DNA of 64,000 nt from Aedes albopictus (GCF_035046485.1 NC_085138.1:327666129-327730128), one strand, 5' to 3'; counted from the stretch's first letter, positions 32,403 to 43,352 are shown. Notes: generated by a model from the sequence alone, not told the origin. Numbers and translations: made by a program.

Positions 32403-35400
32403 TCAGGCTAAGGCCGGGGTGGCCTCTGCTGTACATAGTAGCCGCCTCCATTCCACTCGGTCCATGGATGTTTGTCTCCAGTTCCGCACTCTGCGTAGGG
32501 TCCGCAGATCATCCTCCACTTGGTCGACCCACCTAGCTCGCTGCGCTCCACGTCTTCTTGTACCGGTCGGATGACTCTCGAGAACCATTTTAGTCGGGTT
32601 GCTATCCGACATCCTGATGACGTGACCCGCCCGCCGTAGCCTCCCGATTTTCGCGGTATGGACGATGGTTGGTTCTCTCAGCAGCTGATGCAGTTCGTGG
32701 TTCATTCGCCTTCTCCAAGTCCCGTCTTCCATCTGCACTCCGCCGTAGATGGTACGCAACACCTTCCGTTCGAAAACTCCAAGGGCGCGTTGGTCCTCTG
32801 CACGTAGGGTTCATGTTTCGTGCCCATAGAGGACGACCGGTCTAATCAGCGTTTTGTAGATGGTTAACTTCGTGTTACGGTGAACTTTATTCGATCGTAG
32901 AGTTCTGCGGAGTCCAAAGTAAGAATGATTTCCTGCCACTATGTGCCTCTGAATTTCTCTGCTGGTGTCGTTGTCGGCGGTCACCAGTGAGCCCAAGTAC
33001 ACGAATTCTTCAACCGCCTCGATTTCATCACCGTCGATGTGAATTCGGGGTGGCGGACGCGGTGATTCCTCCTGGAGCCCTTTGCCATCATGTACTTTGT
33101 CTTCGACACATTAATGACTAATCCGATTCGCCTGGCTTCACTCTTTAGTCGGATGTACGTTTCCGCCATCGTCTCAAATTTACGAGCAATAATATCAATA
33201 TCATCGGCGAAACCAAGCAGCTGAACGGACTTCGTGAAAATCGTCCCTCTCGTGTTTATCCCCGCTCTTCTTATTACACCCTCCAAAGCAATGTTGAACA
33301 GCAAGCACGAAAGACCATCACCTTGCCGTAACCTTCTGTGAGATTCGAAGGGACTCGAGAGTGTCCCTGATACTCGAACTACGCACATCACTCGATCCAT
33401 CGTCGCCTTGATCAACCGTATCAGTTTATCCGGGAATCCGTATTCGTGCATAATCTGCCATAGCTGTTCTCGATCGATTGTATCATACGCCGATTTGAAA
33501 TCGATGAACAAGTGATGTGTGGGCACGTTGTATTCGCGGCATTTCTGCAACACCTGGCGGATGGCGAACATCTGGTCCGTTGTAGCGCGTTCACCCATAA
33601 ATCCAGCCTGATATTGCCCCACGAACTCTCTTGCAATCGGTGATAGACGGCGGCATAAAATTTGAGAGAGTATCTTGTAGGCAGCGCTCAGTAGTGTGAT
33701 CGCACGGTAGTTCCCGCAATCCAACTTGTCGCCCTTTTTGTAGATGGGACACACGATACCTTCCATCCATTCCTCCGGTAATACTTCCCCCTCCCAAATC
33801 TTGGTAATGACCCAGTGTAGTGCTCTCACCAGTGCTTCTCCACCGTATTTTAGAAGCTCGCTTGGTAGTTGATCTGCTCCAGCGGCTTTGTTGTTTTTCA
33901 ACCGGCCAACCTCCTCCTGAATCTCTTGAAGGTCAGGGGCCGGAAGTCTTTCGTCATGTGCACATACTCCTAGATCTGTTACCACGCCACCTTCGGTACT
34001 TGCAACGTCGCCATTGAGGTGCTCATCGTAATGCTGCCGCCACCTCTTGACCACCTCACGCTCGCTCGTGAGAATATTCCCATGATTATCTCGGCACATG
34101 TCGGCTTGTGGCACAAAGCCTCGGCGCGAGCGATTCAGCTTCTCGTAGAACTTTCGTGTGTCCTTAGCGCGGTACAGCTCTTCCATCGCTTCGTGATTTC
34201 GTTCTTCCTGCTGGCGCTTCTTCATCCGGAAGACTGAGTTCTGCCTGTTCCGCGCCTGTTTGTAACGTGCCTCATTCGCTCTCGTACGGTGTTGCAGCAT
34301 TCTCGCCCATGCTGCATTCTTCTCGATTTTCAACTGTTCACATTCGCCGTCGTACCAGTCGTTTCTGTGATTCGGAGTCGCGAAGCCTAGTGCTGTAGCC
34401 GAGGTACTACCTATGGCGGATCGGATGTCCCTCCAGCCATCTTCAAGTGTAGCTGCGCCAAGCTGCTCTTCCGTTGGTAGGGCCACTGCTAACTGCTGCG
34501 CGTAGTCTTGAGCCACTTCTACGTTACGAAGTTGCTCGATGTTGAGCCGCGGCGTTCGACTTCGACGCGTGGTGATAACTGTCGAAAGTTTTGAGCGCAT
34601 GCATACAGCGACTAAGTAGTGATCCGAATCTATATTCGCACTGCGGTATGTGCGGACGTTGATTATACTGCCGTGAATCGCAAGTCAGTCCCATATGTAA
34701 AAAGTAGGCATTGAGAAAATGGCCTCTGAAGTTTTCAAATTCGATTTCTATGCGAAACTCTAAAAAATCGCCATAAATTGAAAACTTCTGCGATCATCAT
34801 GAAACTTTCACATATTGTTTCAAACGTGGAAACGTAACAGCGAAAAATATAAAACTGGCTAAAATAGTGTTAAGTTTTGTACTGGAGGGTGCACAAGTTC
34901 GTAATGGGACTGACTTGCGATTACATTTCATTATGGGACAATCTGACTTGATGTTGTTTTTCAATTTTACTGAACAAACTATATATTTTTTTTCACGCAG
35001 CTGAAAGATCATCCGAAGAAAGCTCGGAAACGGCCATTAACTCATTTTTGCCCAAAATGCATATGGGACTGACTTGCGATTCACGGCAGTATATCTGAGA
35101 AGAATTTACCGTCGATTAGAACGTGGTCGATTTGGTTTTCTGTTTGATGGTCGGGTGATCTCCAGGTGGCTTTGTGGATATCTTTGCGGGGGAAGAAGGT
35201 GCTTCGGACTACCATACCACGGGAGGCTGCAAAGTTTACGCATCGCTGGCCGTTATCATTCGAAACGGCGTGCAGGCTGTTTCGCCCGATTACCGGTCTG
35301 TACATTTCCTCCCTTCCTACCTGCGCATTCATGTCGCCGACAACGATTTTCACGTCACGCGGCGAGCAACCATCGTATGTTTGCTCTAACTGCGCGTAGA

Positions 35401-35889
35401 ACGCTTCTTTCTCGTCATCGGGTCTCCCTTCGTGTGGGCAGTGGACGTTAATGATGCTGTAGTTGAAGAAACGGCCCTTAACTCTCAACATGCACTGCAC
35501 ATCCTTGCATTGATCGGCTGCCACCCGATCACACGTTGTCGCATCTTGCCCAACACTATGAATCCTGTCCCCAGTTCATTGGTGGTGCCACAGCTTTGGT
35601 AGAAGGTAGCCGCTCGATGCCCGCTTTTCCACACTTTCTGTCCAGTCCAACAAAGTTCCTGCAACGCCACGATGTCGAAGTTGCGGGGATGTAGTTCGTC
35701 GTAGATTATCCTGTCACATCCTGCGAAACCTAGTGACTTGCAATTCCATGTTCCAAGTTTCCAATCGTAGTCCTTATTTCGTCGCGTGGGTCTTTGCCGA
35801 TTGTATCGTGTCGTATTTTCTCCTATGTTATTCGCAATGGGGATTTTTACGGGTGGCTTATTGGGCCTACGCCAACACTCCTGTCTCAA
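32403..35889 (-). pseudogene. RTE endonuclease-reverse transcriptase ORF (lightly damaged)
   Basis: The endonuclease part (35889 to about 34600) shows KLGTWNCKSLGFAG at the N-terminus, DIVALQE, a VVGDMNAQVGRE block, IDHVLIDGKFFSDI and, after the MITE, a D-S-D-H block. The RT part (34600 to about 33000) shows NYRAITLLSAAYKILSQIL, FIDFKSAYDTID, RQGDGLSCLLFNIALE and GFADDIDIIA, where FADD is the catalytic pair. Damage is light: a frameshift near 35500-35510, the MITE at 34668-35089, a 1-nt frameshift near 33075 and one Trp-to-stop (TGA) at 32811-32813. The C-terminal tail RRVRNWR ends at 32403. The protein would make and insert cDNA by target-primed reverse transcription; this copy cannot do so as it stands. 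Confidence 0.85.
34668..35089. mobile_element. 422-bp MITE with 30-bp perfect TIRs and TATA duplication, inside the RTE ORF
   Basis: The left end is CTGCCGTGAATCGCAAGTCA (first 20 of 30 bp, 34668-34697), and 35060-35089 is its exact reverse complement. TATA flanks both sides (34664-34667 and 35090-35093). Taking out the element and one TATA keeps the RTE endonuclease in frame, whereas assuming a TA duplication would leave a stop, so the duplication is 4 bp. The interior is AT-rich with no transposase. Confidence 0.9.
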
Positions 35890-36252
35890 CGGAGGGCCGT
35901 CGTGCCAGTTCTGTTTAACGTCCCAACCAACACTGGGACGACCACGCTGATGGGGCTACCACCTTGGATCTAGCTGGGCGTGGTGCAGCGTTTCTTACTC
36001 AGCTACTGGATGCCAGAACAGACGCTGTTTGAGCCGCACCTCCTTGGTGAACAGACACTCAGATCGTACCTCCTCAATCTAGCTGAAGTCAAAAGGACAA
36101 CAGTGCCCAGGCTGCACTACCAGCTAAGCACACAACTCTTAGCTGGCGGTCTTTGTCATCGCTTGACCCGTGGAAGCATGAGGTAGGAACTTGTGAGGAC
36201 CAGAGCTATATTGGACGCTCTCCTTATCGACTCACCGTTTTGCTATTGTCGC

Positions 36253-36744
36253 GCTTATCTTTTATTATAGTCTGGCGGCTGTGGTACACCCGCAAGGTAT
36301 ACAGCCGCAGTGACACTCGCAAGGCTAAATAAAAGAAAATATGCCCCCGGCCAAAACAAAAGCTCGTGAGTTCTGAGAAGTGACAGATGCATGAAACTTC
36401 AGCTTTTGGTATCTTATTCAGGTGATGAAAATCAAATTCATCTTCATTTCCGATATGATATTCTGCACTTTACAGTGATTGACGATGTCCTGTGATTCTT
36501 ACAATTTGAATTTGATCCAAGCGTAGTGAAAAGATTCAAACCAGATGATGATTTTCTGATAAGCTGACACGTTCATCGTAATGCATACCTGAAAATAGAA
36601 AAGAAAAACAAAAGTTTAAATAATGGAAAGTAAAATTTTAAAAATGCTTATGAGAATCTAAAAAAAATCTTAAAACATTTTATTTGTTTCGATTCCTTTA
36701 AGCTTTTTGTGTAAGGGCAATCCCTCAAGAAACACCTTCTGGGG
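36253..36744. other. Unassigned spacer
   Basis: There is a small inverted motif (CTGGCGGCTGTGGTACACCC with GGTATACAGCCGCAG, about 36271-36314). No gene or TE end was supported. Confidence 0.3.
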
Positions 36745-36842
36745 ACACCGTAAATTGTCATTCGAGGACATGACAACCATCCTCCCTCAGATTGAAGCAG
36801 CGGAATTCGCAGCCACTAACTCCCCTGTCGGAGGACCTAGAT

Positions 36843-37586
36843 CACGGGTTCCCAACCGGTGGTCCGCGGCCCCCTGGGGGGCCGTGAAGCCAGTCCAGGG
36901 GGGCCGCGATGTTACCAAAATAATTGTTAAAATTTTATTCTTCTTCTTCCTTCCGTCTGGCTCTACGTTCTCACTGGAACTTGGCCTGCCTCTCTCCAAC
37001 TTAGTGTTCTTTGAAGCACTTCCACTTGGAGGGCTTTCTTTGCCTGCCGTTGCATGAATTTTGTACCTTGTGAGGCAAGCACAATGATACACTATGCCCA
37101 GGGAATCGAGAAAATTTTCCCGACCGGAACGGGAATCGAACCCGCCGTCTCCGGATTGGCAATCCATAGCCTTAACCACTAGGCTAACTTGAGACCCAAA
37201 AAAAAAATTATTCTATTTTGTGAAAATAATACCAATTTTTAATTTTGCATACCCACCCCCAAAAAAACCACAATTTGAGGAAGAAATTTACAGTATAAAA
37301 CGCCTTCAGAGGAAAAAAATTTAGGCTGCGCCGCTATTTTTCAGCTACAACACAAATTGAATGTACATGACATCATTGTATACGAAATTTGAGTGTCGAA
37401 TAAAAAAAACGTATCATTGATCGTCGAAAATCTCTCCCACAGTAAATTTCTGGTTACGTCACTGTACCCAAAAACTCGGTTTCGTAAATTAAATTCATAC
37501 TTTTTTTCTAAAAATTTGCAGTGGGCCGCAGATGTTTTGATAACTCTTAAAGGGGGTTGCCACTTCAAAAAGGTTGGGAACCCCTG
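36843..37586. mobile_element. 744-bp non-autonomous hAT-like element with 8-bp duplication
   Basis: The ends are CACGGGTTCCCAACC on the left and CAGGGGTTCCCAACC read inward from the right, and the left end continues GGTGGTCCGCGGCCCCC. ACCTAGAT flanks both sides (36835-36842 and 37587-37594). An 8-bp duplication with CAGGGGTTCCCAACC-type ends is typical of hAT transposons. A Feilai-related SINE lies inside at 36940-37197. No transposase frame was seen. Confidence 0.9.
36940..37197 (-). mobile_element. Feilai-related tRNA-derived SINE
   Basis: The minus strand begins GGGTCTCAAGTTAGCCTAGT, with an A box TAGCCTAGTGGTTA and a B box GGTTCGATTCCCG (about 37145-37132). It continues with GGGCATAGTGTATCATTGTG and GGAAGTGCTTCAAAGAACAC and ends in a GAAGAAGAAG tail at about 36940. 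The flanks share AT-rich AAATTxTATTCT-type sequence, so a duplication is likely but not exact. It is nested in the hAT element. Confidence 0.85.
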
Positions 37587-37927
37587 ACCTAGATGAATTA
37601 GATGTGCTCACACCAGGGCATTTTTTGACTGGCTCCTTATTGTCGGTCCTCCCCAATCCGGACTACAGTGAGATCCCTCCGGATCTGCTACAACACTACC
37701 AAGGACTACAGCAGATCATTCAACAACATTCATGGGGCACGGTGGAGACGGGAATACATCTCGCAACTTCACAACCAGAACCAAAGATTTCCAGAAGCAA
37801 CTGTACTTTAGGCAGGCCAAATGGTACACGCAACCTGAGATTGGCAGATTCTAATACAATTGGGTATGAAACATATACAAATATTGTATTAGGGCCTTGC
37901 AAATACAGAAATTGGTAGGTGGCAGTA

Positions 37928-38140
37928 CAGGTCGGACTCGATTATCCGGAGTCGGGTTCTGGCGCTTCCCATAATAAAATCTCACAAACGGAATGCTGTA
38001 AGAAGCTGAAATTTTGACTGATCACTTATCAAAGTTGGCTTGACAAACTGTCAAAATTTCAGATTTATAGAGCGTTCCGTTACCCAGATATATGATTGAG
38101 AAGTATGTGAACCCGACTCCGGATAATCGAGTCCGGCCTG
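37928..38140. mobile_element. 213-bp MITE with 32-bp TIRs and TA duplication (pogo/Tigger-like ends)
   Basis: The left end CAGGTCGGACTCGATTATCC continues GGAGTCGGGTTC, and the right end is its reverse complement with one or two changes. TA flanks both ends (37926-37927 and 38141-38142). The GGACTCGATTATCCG core resembles TIRs of the pogo/Tigger group of Tc1/mariner. There is no coding sequence. Confidence 0.85.
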
Positions 38141-38159
38141 TATACCAAAAATTGTATTG

Positions 38160-38385
38160 GCTTCCTAGAATCTGGAAAAGGAAAATTTCGCATGTGTGCG
38201 TGTGCTCTGTCGCACTGGTTTCTCATTATTTGTTCTATTTTTAGACTGATCATGGCAGCAGCGGCGGCATCAAATACCAATACATGTTTAAAAAGAAATA
38301 CGGGCGGCGGCGGGAATCGAACCGAGACACTATCATGCTGATACACAGTATCCTGCGCTCTAACCAGCACGGCTATAACTGCACA
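38160..38385 (-). mobile_element. tRNA-derived SINE, third head type
   Basis: The minus strand has an A box TATAGCCGTGCTGGTTAGAG (about 38377-38358) and a B box CGGTTCGATTCCCG (about 38324-38311), about 35 nt apart. A body including GCATGATAGTGTCTCGG and a purine/A-rich end near 38160 belong to it. Its limits are approximate. Confidence 0.65.
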
Positions 38386-38464
38386 TGAATAGACAAGAGG
38401 CTGAAAGCCATCATGATCAACACAAACGTGGCTTGGTGATGGAAGTGATACAGCCGCCACACTG

Positions 38465-39450
38465 CACAATGGGTCCAGAGCCGTATTTGCGAAGACAAAA
38501 CTGTTTATGCGTCAGCCTTAAGTTTTTAGACACATATTGTGTTTTAGAAAGTTTATTTCCAATTGTTGACCCTATTCCCTATTATTGTTATGTTAGGGTG
38601 GTTCGTCTGGTTAAACTGATTCAAAAATCTGCTTTCTAATAATTTTATTTGCGATGATGGATGGTGATGGATCGTTTAATTAGAAATTCCACCAATAAAC
38701 GGCAAATTCTAAATTTCATATATCTCAGGACTCTCACCACTTAGAAAGTTGGTGTCTTCGACAACGTTGTTAAGTGAGTCAAGGGCTTACAGTTAATGGT
38801 CCACTAGGCGGCGCTAGTTACACATTTGCAAAATCATTCAAATGATTGATATTTTTTCGTGAAGTAATCAACAAGCTGTAAGTTTGTTTTCTTTGAACGT
38901 GTCTAAGTCAAGTCAAAGGTTTTTCAAAGAGCTATGTATTAGTCATAATTGTGCAGTGTCGCATTTCATTCGGTTCACTTGATCCAGAGATATAGCAATT
39001 AAACGAAGAACTAGTTTTTGACTTTCGTTTATCAAATTACTGTACCTTAGGACTAAGCGAACCGAATTAAATTAAATTTTGAAAGTTTGTGACTAATGTA
39101 TTGGTCTTCATGTATCGTTGGACTCGACTAAAATATGACCAAAGGCAAAAAAGTTGCAATTTATTGAAAACTTTTCGAAAAGTTCTAATGATTCGAATGT
39201 TTTATCCAAGGGCTGAAAGTCTCTTGAATAAAGACAAATCAATCAAATCAATCGAATGTTTTATTTTTGAAAATTTGCTATAACTTTGTAAAACATTCTG
39301 ATATTGTATAGAGAATAATTAATCAGCAGATTTTTGGATAAGCCACACTTGATTGACCGTAATCATTTCACAATAATGAAAAAAAAAAGAAATGACAAAA
39401 CCTGGCAGAAACATTTTTGTCTTCGTAAATACGACTCTAGACCCATTGTG
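38465..39450. mobile_element. 986-bp TIR element with CACTG target duplication
   Basis: CACAATGGGTCCAGAGCCGT at the left end pairs with CACAATGGGTCTAGAGTCGT read inward from the right, and similarity continues for about 190 bp with gaps (a shared CAAAAATCTGCT block at about 38623 and 39330). CACTG flanks both sides at 38460-38464 and 39451-39455. The centre contains no transposase. The superfamily is not identified. Confidence 0.75.
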
Positions 39451-40328
39451 CACTGAAAAGCCCGCATCCAGCAGGTTGCTGTTTGCAAGTGGAAAATTCC
39501 ATGTAGACAATAGGACGCGAAGCTCAGCAGCGAAGCGAAAGTTATTTTTAGACGCAACCCGGTTCAACTTCTCGGGTTTCAATGGAGGTGCTTGTGTGTA
39601 GTGGTATTTTTTTTTTTTTTTTTTTCCTTCTAAACCATAGGGGGATAATCTGCTCAACAGACACCCTAACAGAAGGTTAGGGTAGTGTAGGTCTGACAGG
39701 CCGTCTTCTACAACAAAAGTAAAATCCAGGACTACTCTCTCCTCGTACCCACTAAACCATTCCTATGGTCGCCAAACCCTACGTCTCTCCGGAACCACCA
39801 AGAAGGTATTGCTTCAGAGAGGGGCTAGTGCACATCGCACCCACAAGGTTAGCTGCGTAGCCTGCAGCAACGAACATCGATGACTCGCTTTGGAGAGTCC
39901 ATCACGGTAGCATGCTGGCGCTTAGCCAGTTTCCCGAGTGGTCCTCGCCACTCCCTTTGTCCTCGGAAGGCGGGCAGGGTCAACCCCGCCCGCGCCCTAC
40001 TGCTGAGCGGACATCAAGAACTGATGCCCACGTGCAACCCGATCTGACCTGCCCGTAAGGAAGGGTATCACTACCCTTCAGGCCCTATCAGATGCACCCG
40101 TAGGTTGCAGACAGCAGGATCTCACCTACCCCGACCCTTGCCGGGGACCCCTTTCCAACCGCGGGCTAGGATCCAACCCAGTAGACCGACGCCACGACAG
40201 CACCGCTACCGGGACTTCCTCTCCGCGGCCACTTAATCGTTGTAAGGGTCGATCTCGACCGCAGGGCACCGGTATGACCTACGAAGCCGACTCCGAACCC
40301 CTGGACCACCTCTTGTACTGCATCTGGA

Positions 40329-43300
40329 CTAGCCATTCTCCGAGTCCACGCGCCACCTCCTCTGTAGCTCCCAGACGATGTGGGTAATAGCCGTTGAAAC
40401 GGCGTTCCAGCCAAACTCATCCCTACACATCCTCTGGACCAAGTTGTCCGGAGTTGTGTCCTCCCCGCATGTGGCAAGCATGCGGTCACGCATTGTGCGA
40501 AAACGCGGGCACACGAACAAAACGTGTTCCGCCGTTTCCTCTAAACCATTGCACACTGGGCATTCGGGAGAATCCGCATGCCCGAAACGGTGTAGATACT
40601 GTCGGAAGCAACCATGACCTGTAAGGACCTGTGTCAGGTGGAATGTGACTTCCCCATGGCGCCTATTAATCCAACTATCTACCCTCGGTATCAACCTATA
40701 GGTCCACCTTCCTTTGGTGGAACTGTCCCACGCGCGCTGCCATTTGACCATAGAGGCCATCCTGACAGTCCTGCGTATGCCTCTTGTGCCGCGCATTTCG
40801 AAGCACTCCATGTCCTCACTGATAAGAATGCTGATAGGCACCATACCAGTAATGACGCAGAGAGCGTCGTGTGACACGGTACGGTACGCGCTCGCAACCC
40901 TCAGGCACATAAGCCTGTAAGTACTTTCCAGCTTCCGTCGGTAGCATTTAGTACTTAGCGCGGTGCCCCACGCCGGGCCGCCATACCTAAGTATGGATGT
41001 AGCAACACTAGCCAGAAGCTTGCGCTTACTGGCGTACACCGCAGAGCTATTGGACATCATCCGGGACAGTGCCGCAATAGCTGTGGAGGCTCTTTTACAG
41101 GCATAATCGACGTGGCTACCGAAGGTAAGCTTATCGTCGATCATCACGCCCAAGTGTTTGACGGAGCGCTTTGACAGGATAGTACAGTCTCCTACACTGA
41201 TCTCCGTCTGCTGCTCCGACTTCAGGTTGTTAACAACCGTCACCTCTGTCTTGTGGTGAGCCAGCTCCAGTTTCCTGGACCGCATCCACGCCTCCACAAC
41301 TTTGATCGAGTGGTTGGTAGTCAACTTTACCTCCTCGATCGTTTCACCGTAGACTTCGAGCGTAATGTCGTCGGCAAATCCGACAATCACCACTCCCACT
41401 GGATACTCTAACCTCAACACCTCGTCGTACATGACATTCCATAACACCGGACCCAGGATGGAACCTTGCGGGACTCCTGAGGTTATGTGAAAGCACTTCC
41501 GACCCACCTCCGTGTCGTAAACTAGTACACGATTCTGAAAGTAACTTCCGAGAATCTTGTACAGGTACTCCGGTATCCCCAGACGCAAGAGCGCATCGGC
41601 AATAGCAGACCAGCTGGCGCTATTAAACGCATTCCTTACATCCAGAGTCACTACCGCGCAAAAGCGAATTCCCCTCCTCTTAGGCTCGAGTGCTTTCTCG
41701 GCGGTTTTTGTAACCGACAAGATAGCGTCTACGGTGGACCTCCCCTTCCGGAAGCCGTACTGGTTACTCGAAAGACCATTTTCGCCCTCGGTGAACCGCA
41801 ACATTCTATTGAGGATGATCTTTTCGAGCACCTTCCCCGCCGTGTCAATCAAGCATATTGGTCTATATGCCGACGGGTCTCCGGGTGGTTTCCCCGCCTT
41901 TGGCAATAGTACCAGGCTCTGCCTCTTCCAAGCTTCTGGGAAAACTCCCTCGTCCAGGCATTTCTGCATAGCAGACCTGAACATCTCGGGAGCCTCTGCA
42001 ATAGCTACTTTTAAGGCCAGGTTCGGAACTCCGTCCGGACCTGGGGCCTTACCTACGCTAAGGGACTTAGCTATCCCCGCAAGTTCCACATCGGTGACCC
42101 TCTCCTCATCGCCAGCCCCAGTCCCCGGCTGTCCTACGAAAGGAGGCCAAGGACTAGGATCATGACGCGGAAAAAGTCCTCCAATGATCCCCTCCAACAT
42201 CTCTGGAGATTGCTCTGTAGGAGCCATCACACCTCTCGTCTTGGCCATAACGATCCTGTAGGCGTCACCCCACGGGTTCGTATTGGCACTCTGACAGAGA
42301 CCCTCAAAGCAGGCCTTTTTGCTTGCTCTTATCTCGGTCTTAAGCGCGGCTTTTGCAGCGGCGAACACCACCCGCCGTTCGTTTCGCTCTTCCTCTGATC
42401 GTGCTCGCTGCATCCGCCGCCTAGCCCGTAGGCAGGCGCGGCGCAGGTCCGCAATCGCGTCGGTCCACCAGTAAGCCGGTGGCCTCCCATTTCTAGGGTG
42501 GACTCGCCTAGGCATGGTCGCATCACACGCACGTGAGAGCACCGCTACCAGCTCGTCGCCGTCTAAACCGATTAAGTTTCGCTCACGGCGGAGCGCCTCC
42601 CTAAATACCCCTTCGTCGAAGTATGATGTCTTCCACCTGCGAGGGCTTGGCCTTGGCCTAGCCGCCTCTTCTTCTATCCGCTGTCTGCTGTTATTGTAGT
42701 CGATACTGTAGCGAACCGCCAGGTGGTCGCTGTGAGTGTAGCCATCATCTACTCTCCAGTTCGAACTACTTGTTAGGCCAGGACTACAAAAGGTCACGTC
42801 AATAATTGACTCCGCTCCGTTTCGACTAAAGGTACTCTTGGTACCGACATTAGCCAAGTCGACATCTAAGATGGCCAGTGTTTCTAGCAGGATCTGACCC
42901 CGCTGGTTCGTGAAACGGCTTCCCCATTCCACGGCCCAGGCATTAAAGTCGCCCGCTATTACCACCGGCCTTCGCCCTGTTAGCACGGTCGTTAAGCGGT
43001 CCAGCATTTGCGTGAACTGCTCGATCGGCCACCGCGGAGGCGCATAACAGCTACAGAAGAAGACCCCGTTTACTTTGGCGACCACGAAGCCCTCATAGGT
43101 AGTAGACACCAACTCCTGAACGGGGTATTTACCCGTCGTCCATATCGCCGCCATTTTTCTGGTCCCATCCGCGACCCAGTTGCCGTTGCCGGCGGGTACT
43201 CGGTATGGGTCCGATATGATGGCGATATCCGTCTCCCACTCAGAAACTGCCTGACAAAGCAGTTGCTGAGCCGCATCACAGTGGTTTAGGTTCAGCTGCG

Positions 43301-43352
43301 TTACCTGCACTGTGATTTGTTGTTCACTGCGGCTTTCTTGAAGGCCGGGCAC
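40329..43352 (-). CDS. R1-clade ORF2: endonuclease-reverse transcriptase, uninterrupted
   Basis: This is a 1,007-codon open frame. Residues 15-215 form an APE-type endonuclease (LNLNHC, VIAGDFNAWAVEWGSRF at 131-147, SDHLAV at 208-213). RT occupies about 440-720, with FRKGRSTVDAI, LDVRNAFNSASW, SGVPQGSILGPVLWN and GFADDIT; the FADD aspartates are near residue 658. The C-terminus (about 905-945) has the Cys/His element CPVCNG...ETAEHVLFVCPRF. The protein nicks target DNA and reverse-transcribes element RNA from the nick. The first codon of the frame is GTG, and the first ATG lies at residue 67, inside the endonuclease. The frame overlaps ORF1 by about 50 bp, so ORF2 is probably reached by frameshifting or reinitiation, as known in related elements. 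The lack of any stop suggests recent insertion. Confidence 0.9.
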   Translation of the reverse strand: MPGLQESRSEQQITVQVTQLNLNHCDAAQQLLCQAVSEWETDIAIISDPYRVPAGNGNWVADGTRKMAAIWTTGKYPVQELVSTTYEGFVVAKVNGVFFCSCYAPPRWPIEQFTQMLDRLTTVLTGRRPVVIAGDFNAWAVEWGSRFTNQRGQILLETLAILDVDLANVGTKSTFSRNGAESIIDVTFCSPGLTSSSNWRVDDGYTHSDHLAVRYSIDYNNSRQRIEEEAARPRPSPRRWKTSYFDEGVFREALRRERNLIGLDGDELVAVLSRACDATMPRRVHPRNGRPPAYWWTDAIADLRRACLRARRRMQRARSEEERNERRVVFAAAKAALKTEIRASKKACFEGLCQSANTNPWGDAYRIVMAKTRGVMAPTEQSPEMLEGIIGGLFPRHDPSPWPPFVGQPGTGAGDEERVTDVELAGIAKSLSVGKAPGPDGVPNLALKVAIAEAPEMFRSAMQKCLDEGVFPEAWKRQSLVLLPKAGKPPGDPSAYRPICLIDTAGKVLEKIILNRMLRFTEGENGLSSNQYGFRKGRSTVDAILSVTKTAEKALEPKRRGIRFCAVVTLDVRNAFNSASWSAIADALLRLGIPEYLYKILGSYFQNRVLVYDTEVGRKCFHITSGVPQGSILGPVLWNVMYDEVLRLEYPVGVVIVGFADDITLEVYGETIEEVKLTTNHSIKVVEAWMRSRKLELAHHKTEVTVVNNLKSEQQTEISVGDCTILSKRSVKHLGVMIDDKLTFGSHVDYACKRASTAIAALSRMMSNSSAVYASKRKLLASVATSILRYGGPAWGTALSTKCYRRKLESTYRLMCLRVASAYRTVSHDALCVITGMVPISILISEDMECFEMRGTRGIRRTVRMASMVKWQRAWDSSTKGRWTYRLIPRVDSWINRRHGEVTFHLTQVLTGHGCFRQYLHRFGHADSPECPVCNGLEETAEHVLFVCPRFRTMRDRMLATCGEDTTPDNLVQRMCRDEFGWNAVSTAITHIVWELQRRWRVDSENG

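Larger units (their letters stand above)
32387..36240 (-). mobile_element. Complete-looking RTE-clade non-LTR retrotransposon (JAM1-like?)
   Basis: The 12-bp duplication TGCTATTGTCGC flanks the element at 32375-32386 and 36241-36252. The 3' end on the minus strand is the short tandem repeat GGTAAGGTAAGTAAG, with no poly(A), which is typical of RTE-clade tails. The single ORF carries an APE-type endonuclease followed by RT. Excluding the 422-bp MITE at 34668-35089 and one TATA copy, the element is about 3.43 kb, close to the 3.3 kb usual for the clade. JAM1 is the RTE element known from Ae. aegypti; identity with it is a guess. About 350 bp precede the first recognisable coding sequence. Confidence 0.85.
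36745..37840 (+). pseudogene. BEL/Pao integrase C-terminal fragment split by a hAT element
   Basis: Positions 36745-36835 encode a KLSFEDMTTILPQIEAA block, the segment between the integrase core and the C-terminal region. After the hAT insertion it continues at 37595 with LDVLTPGHFLTGSLLSVLPN, the conserved block that is LTPAHFLIGRPLCTVP in the complete element at 46279-52322, and then QIIQQ before the frame breaks near 37720. It is a different and older BEL family. No LTR is visible. Frame is lost in several places. Confidence 0.75.

Noticed and set aside
40378..42699. Plus-strand frames of up to 202 codons
   Set aside because: They are antisense shadows of the intact R1-clade ORF2 on the minus strand.
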